Source of the DNA: Fasciolopsis buskii
Lineage: Eukaryota > Platyhelminthes > Trematoda > Plagiorchiida > Fasciolidae
DNA length: 64,000 nucleotides
Reading direction: 5' to 3'
Assembly (NCBI GenBank): GCA_008360955.1
Contig: LUCM01008725.1
Coordinates: forward strand, 84,135-148,134
Shown here: positions 1-13,521 of the stretch, one piece after another
Layout of the letters: the number at the start of each line of letters is the position of its first letter
Position numbering within the stretch: the first letter of the stretch is position 1
The notes under the pieces: model-generated
What the model saw: only the letters and a program-made list of their open reading frames with translations
Told to the model about the DNA's origin: nothing
Database searches by the model: none
Translations under genes and position numbers: made by a program

Positions 1-521
1 CAGGGTTTCATAACGATGAGTTGGGCGATAAGCCCGCTCGATCAATATTTTCGTAAAATCATGTTTCTTCGCAATGTGAGTTTCCCTAATTCTTCTGGAA
101 CGTGTGAAAGCATTATGATATAAATCAGTTTGTTTTATGGGGGTGGCACCGATTAATTTCCAATTCTTCCAACTTAAAACGATGAAACTCGGGACATTAC
201 ATTCCAAATCCAATATAAGAACCTAAAATGGAGCTCAGTATTATCATACTTCTATTGTAAAAGTTGGGCGAGCGCTCACCATCGAAAGCCCAATAATAAC
301 GAACCAATGGTAAACCTTTCTCAAGCAAGCCAAAATAATTAAATGAAAAGTAGATAAAAACACTGAAAATATGCCAGTTCAGCATCTGGATCATCCATTG
401 TACGAGAATATTTTCCAAATACTTTTGATAATTATTTTTAAAGACACTGAGGCTTTAAACCGCTGGCAATTTCTCAATCACGGCTGGATACTAATAGCAA
501 GAACATTATAAGACCACATAC
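1..521 (-). other. Start of NCLX intron 4, with an unassigned open frame at the window edge
   Basis: This is the beginning of the intron after NCLX exon 4, whose donor GTATGT starts at 521. I looked for the next NCLX exon, which should continue the alpha-1 repeat, and do not see one. On the minus strand a frame of about 59 codons stays open from a possible acceptor near 187 to the window edge. It contains basic stretches and resembles no family I recognise. A second minus frame (197-418) is open but shows no domain. Both could be chance. Confidence 0.3.
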
Positions 522-639
522 CGAGGAGAAATCCGAGACCGAGTCCTTCGTCTGGGGCATCCGGATCACCGGTTGTGATTGCCGTTACCGCACTGAACAC
601 ATCCGGTGCACCGTTGCCAAAAGCCAGCAGCGTCACTCC
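522..639 (-). CDS. SLC8B1: NCLX/SLC8B1 exon 4: alpha-1 repeat
   Basis: This exon encodes the catalytic alpha-1 repeat of a Na+/Ca2+ exchanger of the NCLX (SLC8B1) family, which in animals moves Ca2+ out of mitochondria in exchange for Na+ or Li+. The 118-nt exon is read 639 to 522. The preceding AG is at 641-640 and the following GTATGT starts at 521. It begins GVTLLAFGNGAPDVFSA, the family signature. In the 177-residue conceptual protein N147, P150 and D151 lie in the ion-coordinating loop. It continues with an acidic segment (TTGDPDAPDEG) and the start of a helix, and ends with one base of a split codon. Upstream of the AG the frame has stop codons, which fixes the acceptor. It joins exon 3 in phase to give ...SQNLA-GVTLL, the expected family order. 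The rest of the gene lies left of the window. Confidence 0.93.
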
Positions 640-1364
640 CTTGAGTCACAATGTTCCCGGCAGAGTTCACGTCATATGCGCAAGCATCCAGCCAAAAATC
701 ACATTGAGCGAATTAAGGTCAGTGCACCAAAAATGGAAATTGAAATCATGTCCTTGTAACCACCGGAATACTTAGGTGGGGAGGAAGCGTCACTTATGTG
801 GTGTTGCATGCATGTGTGCGTCCGCGTGTTCGTTGGTGGGTGGGCATGCCTTTCACTGTGTGCATGTGCGACCCCCGCTCGCGTATTTTAATGCGCACGC
901 AAGAGGTATAATTGATTCCTAATTGAAGTTGAATTGATTCGATTAGAAAATAGAGTAGTACCCACAAAGTTATATCAGCCGACTTGTCACATCAGTTTGA
1001 TTACCAGTGAATCTTGTGCCGTGCACATTAGGCCCAACAACTGTTAGTAATATGTTCAGACGTTTACCAACTGATGGGGTTAAGGATGATATTAAACCGG
1101 CATGGTGCCTATCGATCGCCGAATCATAAGCGGTGTGGAATAGCAACGGAAAAGAAGTAGACTTGTTCATCGTCACCATTTTTCTAAGGTCCTTCGATAA
1201 TTCAACTAAATATATCCTACAGTGGTCACGAATACAGAAACTGACCCAGTGCATTACACTCAACTGAAAAATGGTAGCGATGGACCCGAAATCCATGGAT
1301 TCATCTAATCATACATATATATAAAATTAATTTTCTATATGTATCCACTTGTCTATCAATCTGT

Positions 1365-2483
<1,119 letters not shown>

Positions 2484-3014
2484 AGCGAGCCCATTTGTCG
2501 ATTTGTCAATTAGTCAACCTATACATTTATTCACCTCTCTTTTTCCATGTATATAGACATATACATACCTATGTCTCTAAATATCTAACTACACGTCACT
2601 CTAAGTATCCGCGGAAATGTCTACTTATATATCTATTTGGTTATTTAACTACATATCGATCTACATATCTATCCACTTATCCAACAATATATATGTGATC
2701 TACATCTGTTTCTATCTAATTATCTATCTATCTATCCATGTCTCTATCATCTGCTTTTTATTATTGTATCTACCTTTTTTGTGTTATTACCCCAAAGCTG
2801 GTTTAACAGCGATCTTTGCAAACTGCTCAGTTCTTATTGTATAGATTTCCTGATTCATATTTGGATAAAGTTAAGCCACCTAAATTGATTGCTTGTAGAA
2901 ACCGTTTAGGAATGGAAAATCTGATAGATAATGAATCAGCGGCTGTTGGTTACAACGTGCAGTCTGAATTGTTAATGAGCACTGAAAGTCACGGTATTCT
3001 GATAAAAAGGATAC

Positions 3015-3066
3015 GGCCAAGTTTTGACTCATTCGCATGGCACGTGCTAGCGCGATCAATGACGGA
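3015..3066 (-). CDS. SLC8B1: NCLX/SLC8B1 exon 3
   Basis: A 52-nt exon read 3066 to 3015, with an acceptor ending TTTCAG at 3072-3067 and a donor GTATCC from 3014. Its first base completes a TTT codon split with exon 2. It then encodes PSLIALARAMRMSQNLA, residues 122-138 of the conceptual protein. In NCLX proteins this loop and amphipathic helix come just before the alpha-1 repeat and normally start with a C-P-x-L motif. Here the joined sequence reads ADS-F-PSL, so the usual cysteine is absent. The intron to exon 2 is only 184 bases. Exon boundaries are strongly supported because phase, splice signals and family alignment all agree. Confidence 0.88.
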
Positions 3067-3250
3067 CTGAAACTACAATATGGAAATGGAGATAAAATAT
3101 GACGGTTAACTGAAGACTGCACAAAAACCGCGAAATGACGTTAGAGCACAAGTTCGTTAGAAACAGGCATGTGTTTAGACGAGCAAAGACTTCGTAGACA
3201 GACCGAATTTTCATTCCATAACTTTGATTGAAAAGAACAATTTAACTTAC

Positions 3251-3303
3251 AAGGAGTCTGCAATGGTAGCGAATGCACCAAGAAGAACTACCAGCCAAAG
3301 TAT
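3251..3303 (-). CDS. SLC8B1: NCLX/SLC8B1 exon 2: first membrane helix
   Basis: A 53-nt exon read 3303 to 3251. The acceptor is a good pyrimidine tract ending TTTTAACAG, with AG at 3305-3304. The donor is GTAAGT from 3250. It encodes ILWLVVLLGAFATIADS plus two bases of the next codon, residues 104-120. This is a hydrophobic helix matching the first transmembrane segment of NCLX, which in the family reads W-L-L-x-x-F-x-x-L-G-x-T-A. It starts in phase 0, matching the end of exon 1, and its two trailing bases match the single leading base of exon 3. Exons 2 and 3 are each only about 50 nt long. Confidence 0.88.
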
Positions 3304-6300
3304 CTGTTAAAAGAGAAAAGTAGTAATTTCTACTCAAGGTGCAATATACGCAAGTCGGAAAAATAAAAATTTATGCGACGGCACTTCTACCCGTGTGAAA
3401 AAATGTCACATAATCTTCGTTTCTTACTTCCCAGCTTATTTCGCGCCATTCCCGATCACACCTCGGTCTCCGTAGTTTTTGTTTCTACTAGAACACAGTT
3501 TCGTTCAGAATGTCCTCACGGTTAGGCTTTCTAAGTTTGAGTTTTTACTCCGGGCAGCATTTTCACTGGGCTTAAACTAGCAACCCGTAACCTGTGCAAT
3601 GGTTCACTCAGTGAACACTCTCCATGCTTCATTCGTGTTACGCTTCGCGTTTCCGTGCCTTATCCTGCGTTCTAGCCTGGCTACGCACTGTTTTCAAATT
3701 AAATCTTGTGTTGCTCGTTCACGTTTGGCAAATTATTTTCGGAATTCCAACGCAAGCGAACTGCATGGCCGTCTTGGTCAGACGTGCCTCGTCGCTACCA
3801 TCATGGTATCGACTTTCCACCTGTTCGTCTTTCTCATCCCCCTGTTATTTGGTTAGTTTTCTCCTGCTAAAAGCAGTTTCCCTCTTGTATCCTGAATTTG
3901 GTCCTATTTAAATCGACACATTTCCTCTTTATTTATGCCGAGCTAATTGGTATCGTTTCGAAATCGGTAATCAGAAAAATCAAATAACCATGCAAAATTC
4001 ACTCATTTCTGCTGTCTTCGAAGTCGGAAATATGATCCAAAGTTTGCTCAATAGATCGACAGAAATTGAATTGAACTTTATAACTGAGATCTTTTTCGCA
4101 ACAGCGTAAGATAATATGGCATTCCAGTATACAGACCATGGGCCGCTGACAATTAAGTCAACAACGCTTTTGACTTATTTGCACAAAATCTATCAAACCA
4201 GATGTTTTAATAAAAGAAGATCGAATATGGGAATGTGTCGTTGCCAGTGTTACACCGTTTACGAGGGATATGATGACGAACCGAAAAGGTTGTTTATTTT
4301 TGGTAATAACTATCGCTTTATAACAACACGTCAGACGTATCACTAATTTTCTCTCTCAATTGACTCTATAAATTGTTGAGTTTCACCGCTGCCAATGAAA
4401 ATGGGAATAGTTCCCCTGTTCTACTGAAAATCTTCCACCTTTCCCAATGAAAGCGAAGAACAGCTATAAGCGAACACAATTAAAATCGACACTTGGATGT
4501 CAGTTTCATGAAAACAGTTTGATTCTCTCAATACATCTTGGACATAGTCCCGTTCTTCCGCAATTTCGTCAGAATAGTCAAAAACAGCAACCACACTGTA
4601 GAATCGGATCGGAGAAGGAAGCTTTACCATTAGTATGCACCCCAAAATATGTTTTGTTTTCTTTGACATGAATTGCAGGAGCTGTCGTTCTCGATCGCTT
4701 TTTCCAATTTCTTTTACTGTTATGCAGTGTAATTAGGGTGGCTACTGCACAAAGCTTATTTTGATGAATCCACTTCTCAAGATCCTCAAATGAACTCAGT
4801 GAGGCACGTGCGCTCTGCAAACGTCAGCTTGCATACCTTCATATATTTGTGACCTTGTAAGTGTAAATGCTACCTGATATGCCTACTGCGATTCGACCCA
4901 TGCCGTTCTTATATTTTTGTTTGTAATTTTTTTGTTTCTAGCACACGACTCTTTCGAAAATTACCATTCCAGTTCTTGCTACGGCTTAGTCAATAAAAAC
5001 ACCTACCAATGGACTTCATGATATCCTACAATTGCCAGTAGTTGAGATGAACAAAATCGAATATGCTTGTTGAGAAAATAGTGTAGATGGGTTGAAACCA
5101 TAACAGAACAGCATTACATATTCTGTTGTCTGTGTGCACATCCGCACATACATGCATACATACATACATACATACATGCATACATACATACGTACATCTA
5201 CACACGCGCATGTATGCAATACAGAAATTAATCTGTACGCGGCATTACCTTCAACGCTGTGGTGGTATTAGTTTCTTCCTAAAATTGCTAATAAAAACAG
5301 ATTAATTATTCATTCACGGTATATGTGCGTCACAAATGCAAATTGCAAGATGTCCCCGAAAGTTCATGCTCTGTATTTTGGCTTTTTGCAATCCAAGAGA
5401 CTTGTGGCTATAGCAATGGCCTGTGGGCTTCGTCCACCATAACGGAATTACTGCACGGACGGGTCAAATGAGTTTATTAATGCGGTACTCATCGGCCAAG
5501 TGGATGGCTTCTTTCAGCGTATATCAATACCACAGAACATCAGTGTGACGATCCAGCCCATGATTCCTTTATTAAGGGAAAAGCAACGAAGGATGCGCGC
5601 AAGCTTACATGTTTTGATTGCAAACTGTCTTGCCTATTTGCAAGACTTGTCGGTCACAAGAGTAACTTGAGCGCATTCCGCTGCATCATACAACAACATA
5701 AACAACGAAATCATCGGGTTTGTATTTTCTTTATTCACAAAGACGTGGCGAAACCTTTTGGTAACAATCCGTAGGCCTTTTTGCTATCCAGCGAGTAGAT
5801 ATGCTGAGAACTTGGCCGATATTTCATCTTAGACACTTTCCGCATATCGGTACTATGACGCAATACAAACCTGCTAATCGGGACAAGGTAAGATTCATTC
5901 TTCACATCTGATGCATGCATTTCCAGAAACCAAACATCAGTAAGCCGATGCGACTGATGGACTGGCCACTGTTTCTTAGCAAATATTTGGTCATTTTAAA
6001 GTTGTCCCCATCAGCTTTGGCAAAAGCATCTTTACCTCATACTCTGAGAACTTTCGGAATTTCGACGCCAGTATCCATTGCTTAGGTGGTCCATTAGACC
6101 TCCACTTCAGGTTATCAAACACATTTGGAATAAAATTGAGATTTATAAATTGACATGTTTTTATAAGAATTAACCTAGACCCAAGGGCGCTCTCATCAGA
6201 TTCACTTCAGACTAAAGCAAATTGCTCTAATCAAACTGACATGTTTGCCAAACTCTGGTGTAAGAAACATCAAGATTCATTCGCACAGAAAGCCGTCATT

Positions 6301-7717
6301 TTATGTTGTCTACATTTTTAGAATTAATATAATGTCTCCGTCACCGCAACGGCGAAATTCTGCTTACCGTATTGCGTTTTCTTTTAATCCCTCGAAGGTA
6401 AATTCTCCCATTTTATCATTTTCAGTGTGAACAGTTCAAATTAATATAATAAAGCGGAATAGTGCCTCGCAGAAATTCCCTCTAGATATTTCTTCTTTGT
6501 AAGCATATTGTTGGTCGCCACACATCCATCAAAGAAATTAACCAACTACAAAAATTAAACCACGCAACAATTTCATCTTCCGCACAGAACAACTTCATTC
6601 CGTTTTATTGTAAGATTAATCAAAGTCTGATTTCAGCCGACACTTGAAGCTTCAAAATACTTTCCCTCTCTATCTGGATAAAGGTGCATGCAGCATCGGT
6701 AGTAATCTAATATGAAGTTAGAGAAATAAATTGCTTTCATGGAATTTCATTATGAATATAAATAACTTATTGATCACCTTCGGATGTGATTCCTTTCTTT
6801 TCATGAAAGACATGCTTGTAGCATAGTTTATTCGTTTAATACCACTTATCTGGTAGTGATGCATAGCTTAAATCAAAAAAATAAATTGATCAAAATTTCT
6901 TTTAATCACTTTATTATGACCTGCATTATTCATGTTTAAAAAATGTTCACCACGACGAGACGCTAACGACAGCGCCTTAATGCCCTGGGAGATTTGTTGC
7001 TTCATCCTAAAATTAATTTGGCTACAAATTCATCAAAGAAGAGGGCATGCTTCACTTTGGATGACGGATCCAAAGCTGATTTTATCGACCTACTGAAAAA
7101 AATGTTTATATTAGATGTTTAAATGTTTGATTCCTATAATACAGTGAACCTATTGCGGCCAATTATTTCCTTTTTGATTCATTAGTTGGCTGGATAACCA
7201 ACCACCCATCAAGCCGATCAACTGATCCATCAATCAAGCGGGCACCCATACAATAAACCAACAAACAGGAAACTAATCGGTCAGTCAGTCAATGAAAGAC
7301 TGGACTATCAAAAGAACCAATCAGCCAGGTACGTATCAAACTAACCAAGTGACCAACTGGTAGACAGAGTATGTGATTCAACCATGTAATATATTTCCCA
7401 AAGCTCATGAACAGGACAACGAGGAGAAACACGCTTCTCTTCCGCAACAAATCTTCTGCCAGGATTTTTAGCCAAATGTCATGTTTTTTATTTCTCTTCA
7501 GATTTAAATTAAGAGTGTTTAAATAAACAGAAAACGGATTACCTCTGAACATGAAAGCTAAAATTCTAATGAAACTTATATCTATGCTGTGCAACAGTGA
7601 TGAAAACTTCTACATATAAATTGCGTCAGAACAAATATATTTAAATAATCCTTTCGCCTCGTTATTTAACTCCTCTTGCCAGTTTACGTGATACGTCATC
7701 TAGATGAATAAGCCTAC
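3304..7717 (-). other. NCLX intron 1
   Basis: A 4.4-kb intron between exons 1 and 2 of the NCLX gene. Apart from the CATA microsatellite at 5145-5200 I see no recognisable gene or transposon. One minus segment (3427-3487) has AG before it, GTAAGA after it and 19 open codons in phase 0. It would insert a highly basic peptide into the first membrane helix, so I do not include it in the main model. Frames at 3599-3911 and 7289-7594 look like chance. Confidence 0.7.
5145..5200. repeat. CATA microsatellite
   Basis: About 14 CATA/TACA units with scattered single-base changes (catg, cgta). It sits inside NCLX intron 1. The cysteine- and methionine-rich minus frames over it are translations of the repeat, not genes. 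Confidence 0.95.
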
Positions 7718-8026
7718 CATAAATACGGTGGGAATTATACGCTCCCCAAAAGTGCAATACTGAAAGACGAGATACGGGAAAAATCCGGAATCGAACTGGC
7801 ATCCGCGGAAGTTGCGAGCAATCCAACATCGGGCCGTGTTGTTTGTCACATTGGCCAACGCACGACGACAGATGGACGAATTCGGCGCGTCTCCGTCATG
7901 CTCACCAGCAACTGTCGAATCATATCCGATTTGGTGAGTTGGTGTCCACTGCAAGGAGAACCATAGAACGGTAGCCAAAACGAGGGCAAGCGAATTTTGA
8001 ACCCGCGAGTTCCGGTGCCAGTGCAT
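7718..8026 (-). CDS. SLC8B1: NCLX/SLC8B1 exon 1: start codon, signal-like segment, luminal head
   Basis: First coding exon, 103 codons, read 8026 to 7718. The first ATG is at 8026-8024. A longer frame begins at a TTG upstream, but an in-frame TAA lies a few codons before it and no other ATG occurs. Residues 1-30 look like a signal or targeting segment: basic start MHWHRNSRVQ, then hydrophobic SLALVLATVLWFSL. Residues 31-95 form the cysteine-rich head typical of NCLX, with C53, C67, C76 and C91 and the family-like stretch SGFFPYLVFQYCTFG. Sequons lie at N49, N59 and N62. The exon ends ATG|GTAGGC in phase 0. An alternative donor nine bases earlier (ACC|GTATTT) would keep the frame but shorten the helix. 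This exon contains a tRNA B-box-like string that is plainly coding. Confidence 0.85.
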
Positions 8027-11000
8027 TGTATTTGACAAAGCAGGAAAGCGATCCAATTCTTCCGTAAGTGAAAAGAATTAGAAAAACAATGAGAAAATGG
8101 TTTCCAAGCAAACCAAGCCTACCGGTTTTGAGTTTGAAGAAAAAGATCTCATTCTAACTGTATAGAAAGCACGAAGGCAACAAAGGGACACGAAAATATA
8201 GTGACCAAAATGCGAATCACTGGGGAAGAAGCAGTGACTAAGCAAATTTACAAAGACTCCGAGAAAATTAGGCTCGTTTTTGCACGGATTGCATTTTCTT
8301 ACACACGAAAATGTCGACAAAAATTTATTTCGCAAAACATCTGTCGTCTGTTAGCTACTGATATGTTTGCTTTAATCCGTATCGCTTTGCGTTGAAATAA
8401 ACGAAGAAATTTAATGGCAGCCAGGTTGTCCATCTAATCTATCTGATGGCACGGGAAAGCGAAATGGTAGCCAAATGCTCTGTAGTGTACTAAAACGTCA
8501 AACCGGCTCAAAACAGATTATTCTGTTGAAGTAGTCAATCCAATCAAATCTGTGGTAGATGAGCAATAAAAACACTATGACTTCTTAACATAATCATTTT
8601 CAGGCAACAATAATGCGGCATTGTCTTGATTCTGCGGTTGCGGACTGACATCCGGTTACCGCAATTGTAAGCTCCCGATGAACGTTGCAGTCTAAGATGA
8701 AAAGTTTTAACTCAGATAAAACAGATCAAAGTTCGGTTAATTGACCGGAAAATTGGACAAGCCTAAGCACTGAATGCACTTATCCACTTCGAAGGTATTT
8801 CCTGCTTACAAACTGGTCATACAGTTCCACGGTTTACCTTGCAGTCGTAAATCCTTTTACATAATATTATTACCGCTTATCGGTTGATGTGGAAAACGAC
8901 GGAATCCTAGTCAGGTGCTTAGTCCAAAGGTTGGAAAATTGCCTGTAACATTACGACAACGGACGACGGAAAGGCGACAAGTACCGTTCAGGACAACTCC
9001 AGCGCACAATTTGATGAGACGTTTAGATCAAACTGATGGTACCGGACATTTTTTATGGACATTTTTGTTACTAAACCTGATCTGGTGGGATCTTATATGA
9101 TTCTGCGTCACTCCACTTTTTAGCGTGCTGGCTGCCGATTAACCCTCTCCGTGTGATACGCCCAAATAGTTGCAGGGCCTGCCTCTTCCCCTACACTGTT
9201 TTGTCAGGCAAGTAATTAAAGAAAATATGTAAAACTATAGAAATAAATAACAGTGCACTGCACTTTGTTGTTCCTAGTAATTCATTTTCCTCAATCTGTG
9301 GCCAGACAGAAAGAGGTTGCCAAAGGCTTCCACAAATAATTAGGAGTTCCCGCTCCAAGGAAAAAATGCTCATCACCCGTAGCCATATTAACTACAAACG
9401 ATTGCATTTCACTGCGTTATCGGTATCATCAGCATGACGCATAAGCGTAGAAATATATTTAGAATTCACTCATCCTCTCAAGCAGGGCATTAGTCCAAAT
9501 ACGCTTACTTACTTTTTGTCAAAGTACAAATCAGGCAATAGAAACTAAACTACTTATTTACGATCATGTAAGGTGGATTTAACAAGGCCATACACAAGTG
9601 AAAGCAGTAGCTCCGATTCTTTTGGTGTCGATTATTGTGAGCGTGTGTTTGTAACTCCGATAATGCCTAAGGGAACTTTCGATGCTATTAAAGATGTGCT
9701 TCATAAACTGGAACATGGTGTTTAATCAGTCCTTTTGAATATTAAGTGGGAAAGCCAACAAAATGTAGAATGGTGGTAAATTAAAGTGTCACTTCATTGA
9801 GTAAGTAAACCAGGTCAAGGAAATGTCAAACGTTTGGACCTATGGGGAGTAATTTATGCCGGAGTGAGCGAATCCCAATGAAGACCGCCAATGAGGCAAT
9901 CATAATAGTAATTTCCACTACCTCAAATGACGCATTTCGACTGGTATCAGTTAAACAGACAGGAAGTGTATCGGTACTTTTCCTGGATTCTTCCACGGCA
10001 CATACCCGAATGCAGCCTGCTCATGTCAACATTAGGTCCCTGACTGATACACAGTGCTCCCTCTACTTTGAAGTGTAAGGCAATTCGTTTTGGGGACTAA
10101 ATAAACGGTTGGGTTTCAAAGATCTCGTGTCAGCGGAAATTTATCTTAATCCATTAGTACTTATTTAACTTTATTTTCTAGCAATCTGCATTAAACCAAC
10201 CCATTAGGTTGCAGATTGTTGTCAGAAATTTGAAAGAATCACTGGTTAGAAACAGGTAGCAAATCGCCTACAGGACTAAACAGTTACATACCATTGGTCA
10301 CTAAGCAACTAAATATCAAGCCACAACTAACGGTTCTTACTAGCAATAGTTCAGATAGACTAATGGAGTTCATAATGCGTCCATTTCAGTGCATTGCATG
10401 AAGCGAGATCAAGTTCACGGTTTTGTCTGATTTTTATTTTGTGAACATTTGACGGCAGATATCGTGTTTACACCCTCAGATACTTGTAAAATACCGAGTG
10501 AATTTTACTACGTGCCAGCCACACGAGGATAGCGGAGAAACCGTGCACCGTAGCGGCTGAGTCACTACGCGAGAACAAGGGAAACTGGTCACCGTACCCC
10601 TGAAAGCTACAGTGGAAGAGATTCAAATAATGACCCCATTAGATAAAGTATGGTCATGGGCTGGCAAGATTCTGGTCCGATTGGCAAACGTCTACTTTAT
10701 GACTGCATAATGGAGCTTCGAAGTTTGAGCATTTACACTCTGGGTTTGGATCGTTTCAATGTCCAGTATAAATTCTATTTAATGATTCCCTTGTTTGCAA
10801 ATTTTTCGAAAGAACGAAAATATTACTTTCATGCTCCTTCTTCTATTTCATGATCTAGAAACTGCGTCAATTTCGGAAAGTAACAGATCTGCCTGCAATC
10901 TCCTGACAACTCAGTTACAGTTTTGGATGAGGATAAAATATTACCAGATAACAAAAACATTTCTTTGGGAGAGGAATTTCATACACATCAAGCAACCATA

Positions 11001-11372
11001 CTAAGGCGGGATAATCTGCTATCGCGATTTATTCCGAATAATTTCTTACATTCGAAAAGTTCACCAAAATGGGCACGAATTGTTTGCACATTTAGAAAGT
11101 GATAACAGTATGACTTGGTTATCGATCGATCATTCCCAGCTGGTGTGATCAAACTGGCTTTGCATTCCAACATCGAACCCAATGATCGATATACACAAAC
11201 CAGTATAATGTTTCAGTTTCTCTTTGTTCTGTCACTGGTACCATTAACAACTGCTGTCACGACGTTATTATTGCTGATGGTGGTGATGATCAAGAAGACT
11301 CAAATTCTTATTGACTCCCTCCAATTCACCCTAACTTACTGTGTGGGCTACTTGTCAAAAATTGTCAAATAG
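8027..11372. other. 5' flank of NCLX; no firm gene
   Basis: The sequence just right of 8026 should hold the 5' UTR and promoter of the minus-strand NCLX gene. I see no clear TATA or initiator. Farther right there are only weak frames. A minus frame at about 9840-10030 encodes a short cysteine-containing ectodomain-like piece followed by a hydrophobic stretch (EVVEITIMIASLAVFIGI), without good splice signals. A plus frame at about 10565-10708 is open for about 47 codons. A 9-bp inverted repeat (CAATCTGCA / TGCAGATTG) lies near 10182-10218. None supports a product call. Confidence 0.5.
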
Positions 11373-11451
11373 GAATTACCGAATCGAGGCTATCAGCCGG
11401 AACACGTAAGCCGGCTGTTCGATAACTTGCTAATGACTACTACCGATAAAG
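11373..11451 (+). CDS. Candidate internal exon, unknown protein
   Basis: An open frame of 26 codons plus one base, bounded by a weak acceptor (CAAATAG) and a good donor (AAAG|GTGAGA). The peptide starts ELPNRGYQPEHVSRLF and continues with a hydrophilic stretch. I recognise no family. Its 3' phase would fit another short candidate at 16803-16842, which starts with two bases of a codon, but the two are 5 kb apart. Chance is a serious alternative. Confidence 0.3.
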
Positions 11452-12984
11452 GTGAGATGCGGCTGTGGTGAGATACCTACCCAACGGCATTTATGTCACA
11501 GTTCAGGTGGACTAAGAACATGGACTACTGATACCCCGTCTTGTGTGGGCCTTCAGCTGATTAGGTGTCAAAAAGCGTAGCACAAATACCTTGATGGCCG
11601 AGTACGTTGAGTAAAACATGGAGGAGTCAATTTTTACATCCCCAGATTCGAATGAAATGGACGGTAAATCAAAAAAGAAAATAATGTTCCATGTGATACG
11701 TTACTTGGCAACTTGTTCATCAGTCAGTTCAACCGGACTGGCTCATTGTTGCCTCCACCGATAAAGCCGTATTTTTGACAAACGCAAATTCGCACTAAGG
11801 ACCTCGTTCGGAAGATTATCAGTCTTTAAAAATGATTTTGGTTCCTCGGAATAATCATAGTTTTCATAGACCTACAAGTGAAGACGCTGTCTGTATGCTA
11901 TCTCTTACCTATGTTCGCCCAGCTTTGGCTATGCCGACTGCTTATCAAGCCCACTCAAGTTGAATATTGAGCAATAGCATGGTAACAATTTAAATATTGC
12001 TTAATTTTTGTATTTCCAATGCCAATAATTACTTCACCCATGTTTCCGGTAAACATTCAGTTTGCTCTCAGTGATGGTGAATGAAAACTTTTGAAAACGA
12101 TTAGAAAAATAAACACTAAATTTGGCAAGATTACAGTGCTGCCCATTAAAACAAAATAACTGTTTCATGACAAACGTAATTCTCAAATGTGTCATATGAC
12201 TACTCGACCTCACGAGTTTTAGTGTGTCATTTGAGAGAATGCCGTTATAATCAAGCCATAAGGAATATCTAATCCGTAATGTAACAAATAGACTAAAAAA
12301 TAGACATCACTAATTTACGGCAATAATTTGCAATTGCTTTTTTTCTTATTCTCCTAATTTAACCTCCCCAAATTAGTGATTGAATTTTCGAATGGTACAC
12401 CATCTGATGACTTCAAGTCTTTATTTTCTCAAGAATCAGTAACACAGAGTTTTTAACGGGGAAATTAAATTTCCCAAAGTATCGGCTACGTTGGGTAAAT
12501 GACTGCGGTCATCCACGGTACACAAAACGTCGAAAATGTGCACTTCTTACTAACGAAACCATACTACGAATGTTTGAAAAGTTGACAGCATACCGTAACA
12601 GTGTTCGGTTTGTGTGACATTAAGAAAAGTACACAAAGTTAGAATGCATCCGAAATAAACGAGAGTTCATTGTTTGTTAAACTAGAGCAGCGTCAAGCTG
12701 GAGAAATCCGCACAGGACCAAATGTCACCAAACAAATAGGACCTACTGAAATATTCCTGGAATATGCACAACAAAACTGAGCTAGGTTTTTCGAGGTAGG
12801 TAAATTCTGCAATGTTGATTGCTTTTGGCTGGATCTAAAGAAACTAAGTTGATCATAGAACCAGTTTTGGTGCAAATTCATGGAAAGTACATAACAGTTC
12901 GAGAAAATGGTCAGTGATTCGGAAAGAGCTGCCATCGAGATCGGTCATTACCATTTGTAGAGTTCGGTCCTGAGACATCGTTTT

Positions 12985-13240
12985 GCGATGTTCTTTTCAC
13001 CAAAACTAGCGTCTGGAATTCACTGAAGGCACTTCTTCCTAGCTATTGTTGATTTACTACATAGTCCTGGTCTCTTAAATGTTATTCATGAAGAATCCGG
13101 CGTACTTTATCGGACTGAATGAATTCGGTCTTGGGTTAGACAGGGCGATGTCAAAGCTCCGGCGAGGCCGACTTTTACCAAATGCAGTTGAACATTTTTG
13201 CATTAACTTCATGAGGCAATTTAAATAACTAGCCAGTCTT
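12985..13240 (+). pseudogene. Reverse transcriptase fragment, RTE/LINE type
   Basis: Forward-strand frames with several stops and frame changes still show the order expected around the centre of a non-LTR reverse transcriptase: KALLPSY, then HEES-V-L-YRTE, then WVRQGDVKAP. The last corresponds to the conserved G-V-R-Q-G-D-x-x-S-P turn before the YADD box; the leading G and the S-P are changed here. It is short, with no recognisable YADD box or endonuclease, so this is a dead scrap. It ends about 120 bases left of the inverted-repeat element at 13361. Confidence 0.45.
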
Positions 13241-13360
13241 TCAAATAATTTGTTAGCCATTTTTAGCCATGATAAAATATTCTCATTATCGATCTAATTT
13301 CAGGACCAAATTATGTAAGGAGTGTATCGAAAAATCGATGCGCCGTGTATTGGTTTTAAT

Positions 13361-13521
13361 TGTGAATGATATATTATTAATAACACAGCGTTGGTGGTAG
13401 ACGCAATGCACCAACCTTTTTATTGTAAAACTTGTCTGGAGAAAGACTACCCACGGTAGTCGGAACGTTGGCGCATTACATCTACCAACAACGCTGTGTT
13501 ATTAACAATATATCATTCACA
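13361..13521. mobile_element. 161-bp element with 55-bp terminal inverted repeats (MITE-like)
   Basis: Left arm 13361-13415 and right arm 13467-13521 are inverted copies with 5 mismatches in 55 bases. Both begin TGTGAATGATATATT at their outer ends. The 51-base centre carries a smaller hairpin (GACTAC-CCACG-GTAGTC, 13445-13461). It has no coding capacity. The shape fits a miniature inverted-repeat DNA transposon. I cannot find a convincing target-site duplication at the flanks (ggttttaat on the left, gttcgatgg on the right), so class and exact ends are open. Confidence 0.75.

Noticed and set aside
3427..3487. Extra 57-nt in-phase segment in NCLX intron 1 with AG and GTAAGA
   Set aside because: Including it would insert a strongly basic peptide into the first membrane helix, and the family alignment is continuous without it.
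7775..7815. tRNA B-box-like string (GCCAGTTCGATTCCGG on the minus strand)
   Set aside because: It lies inside NCLX exon 1 and encodes part of the cysteine-rich head. No A box or cloverleaf is present.
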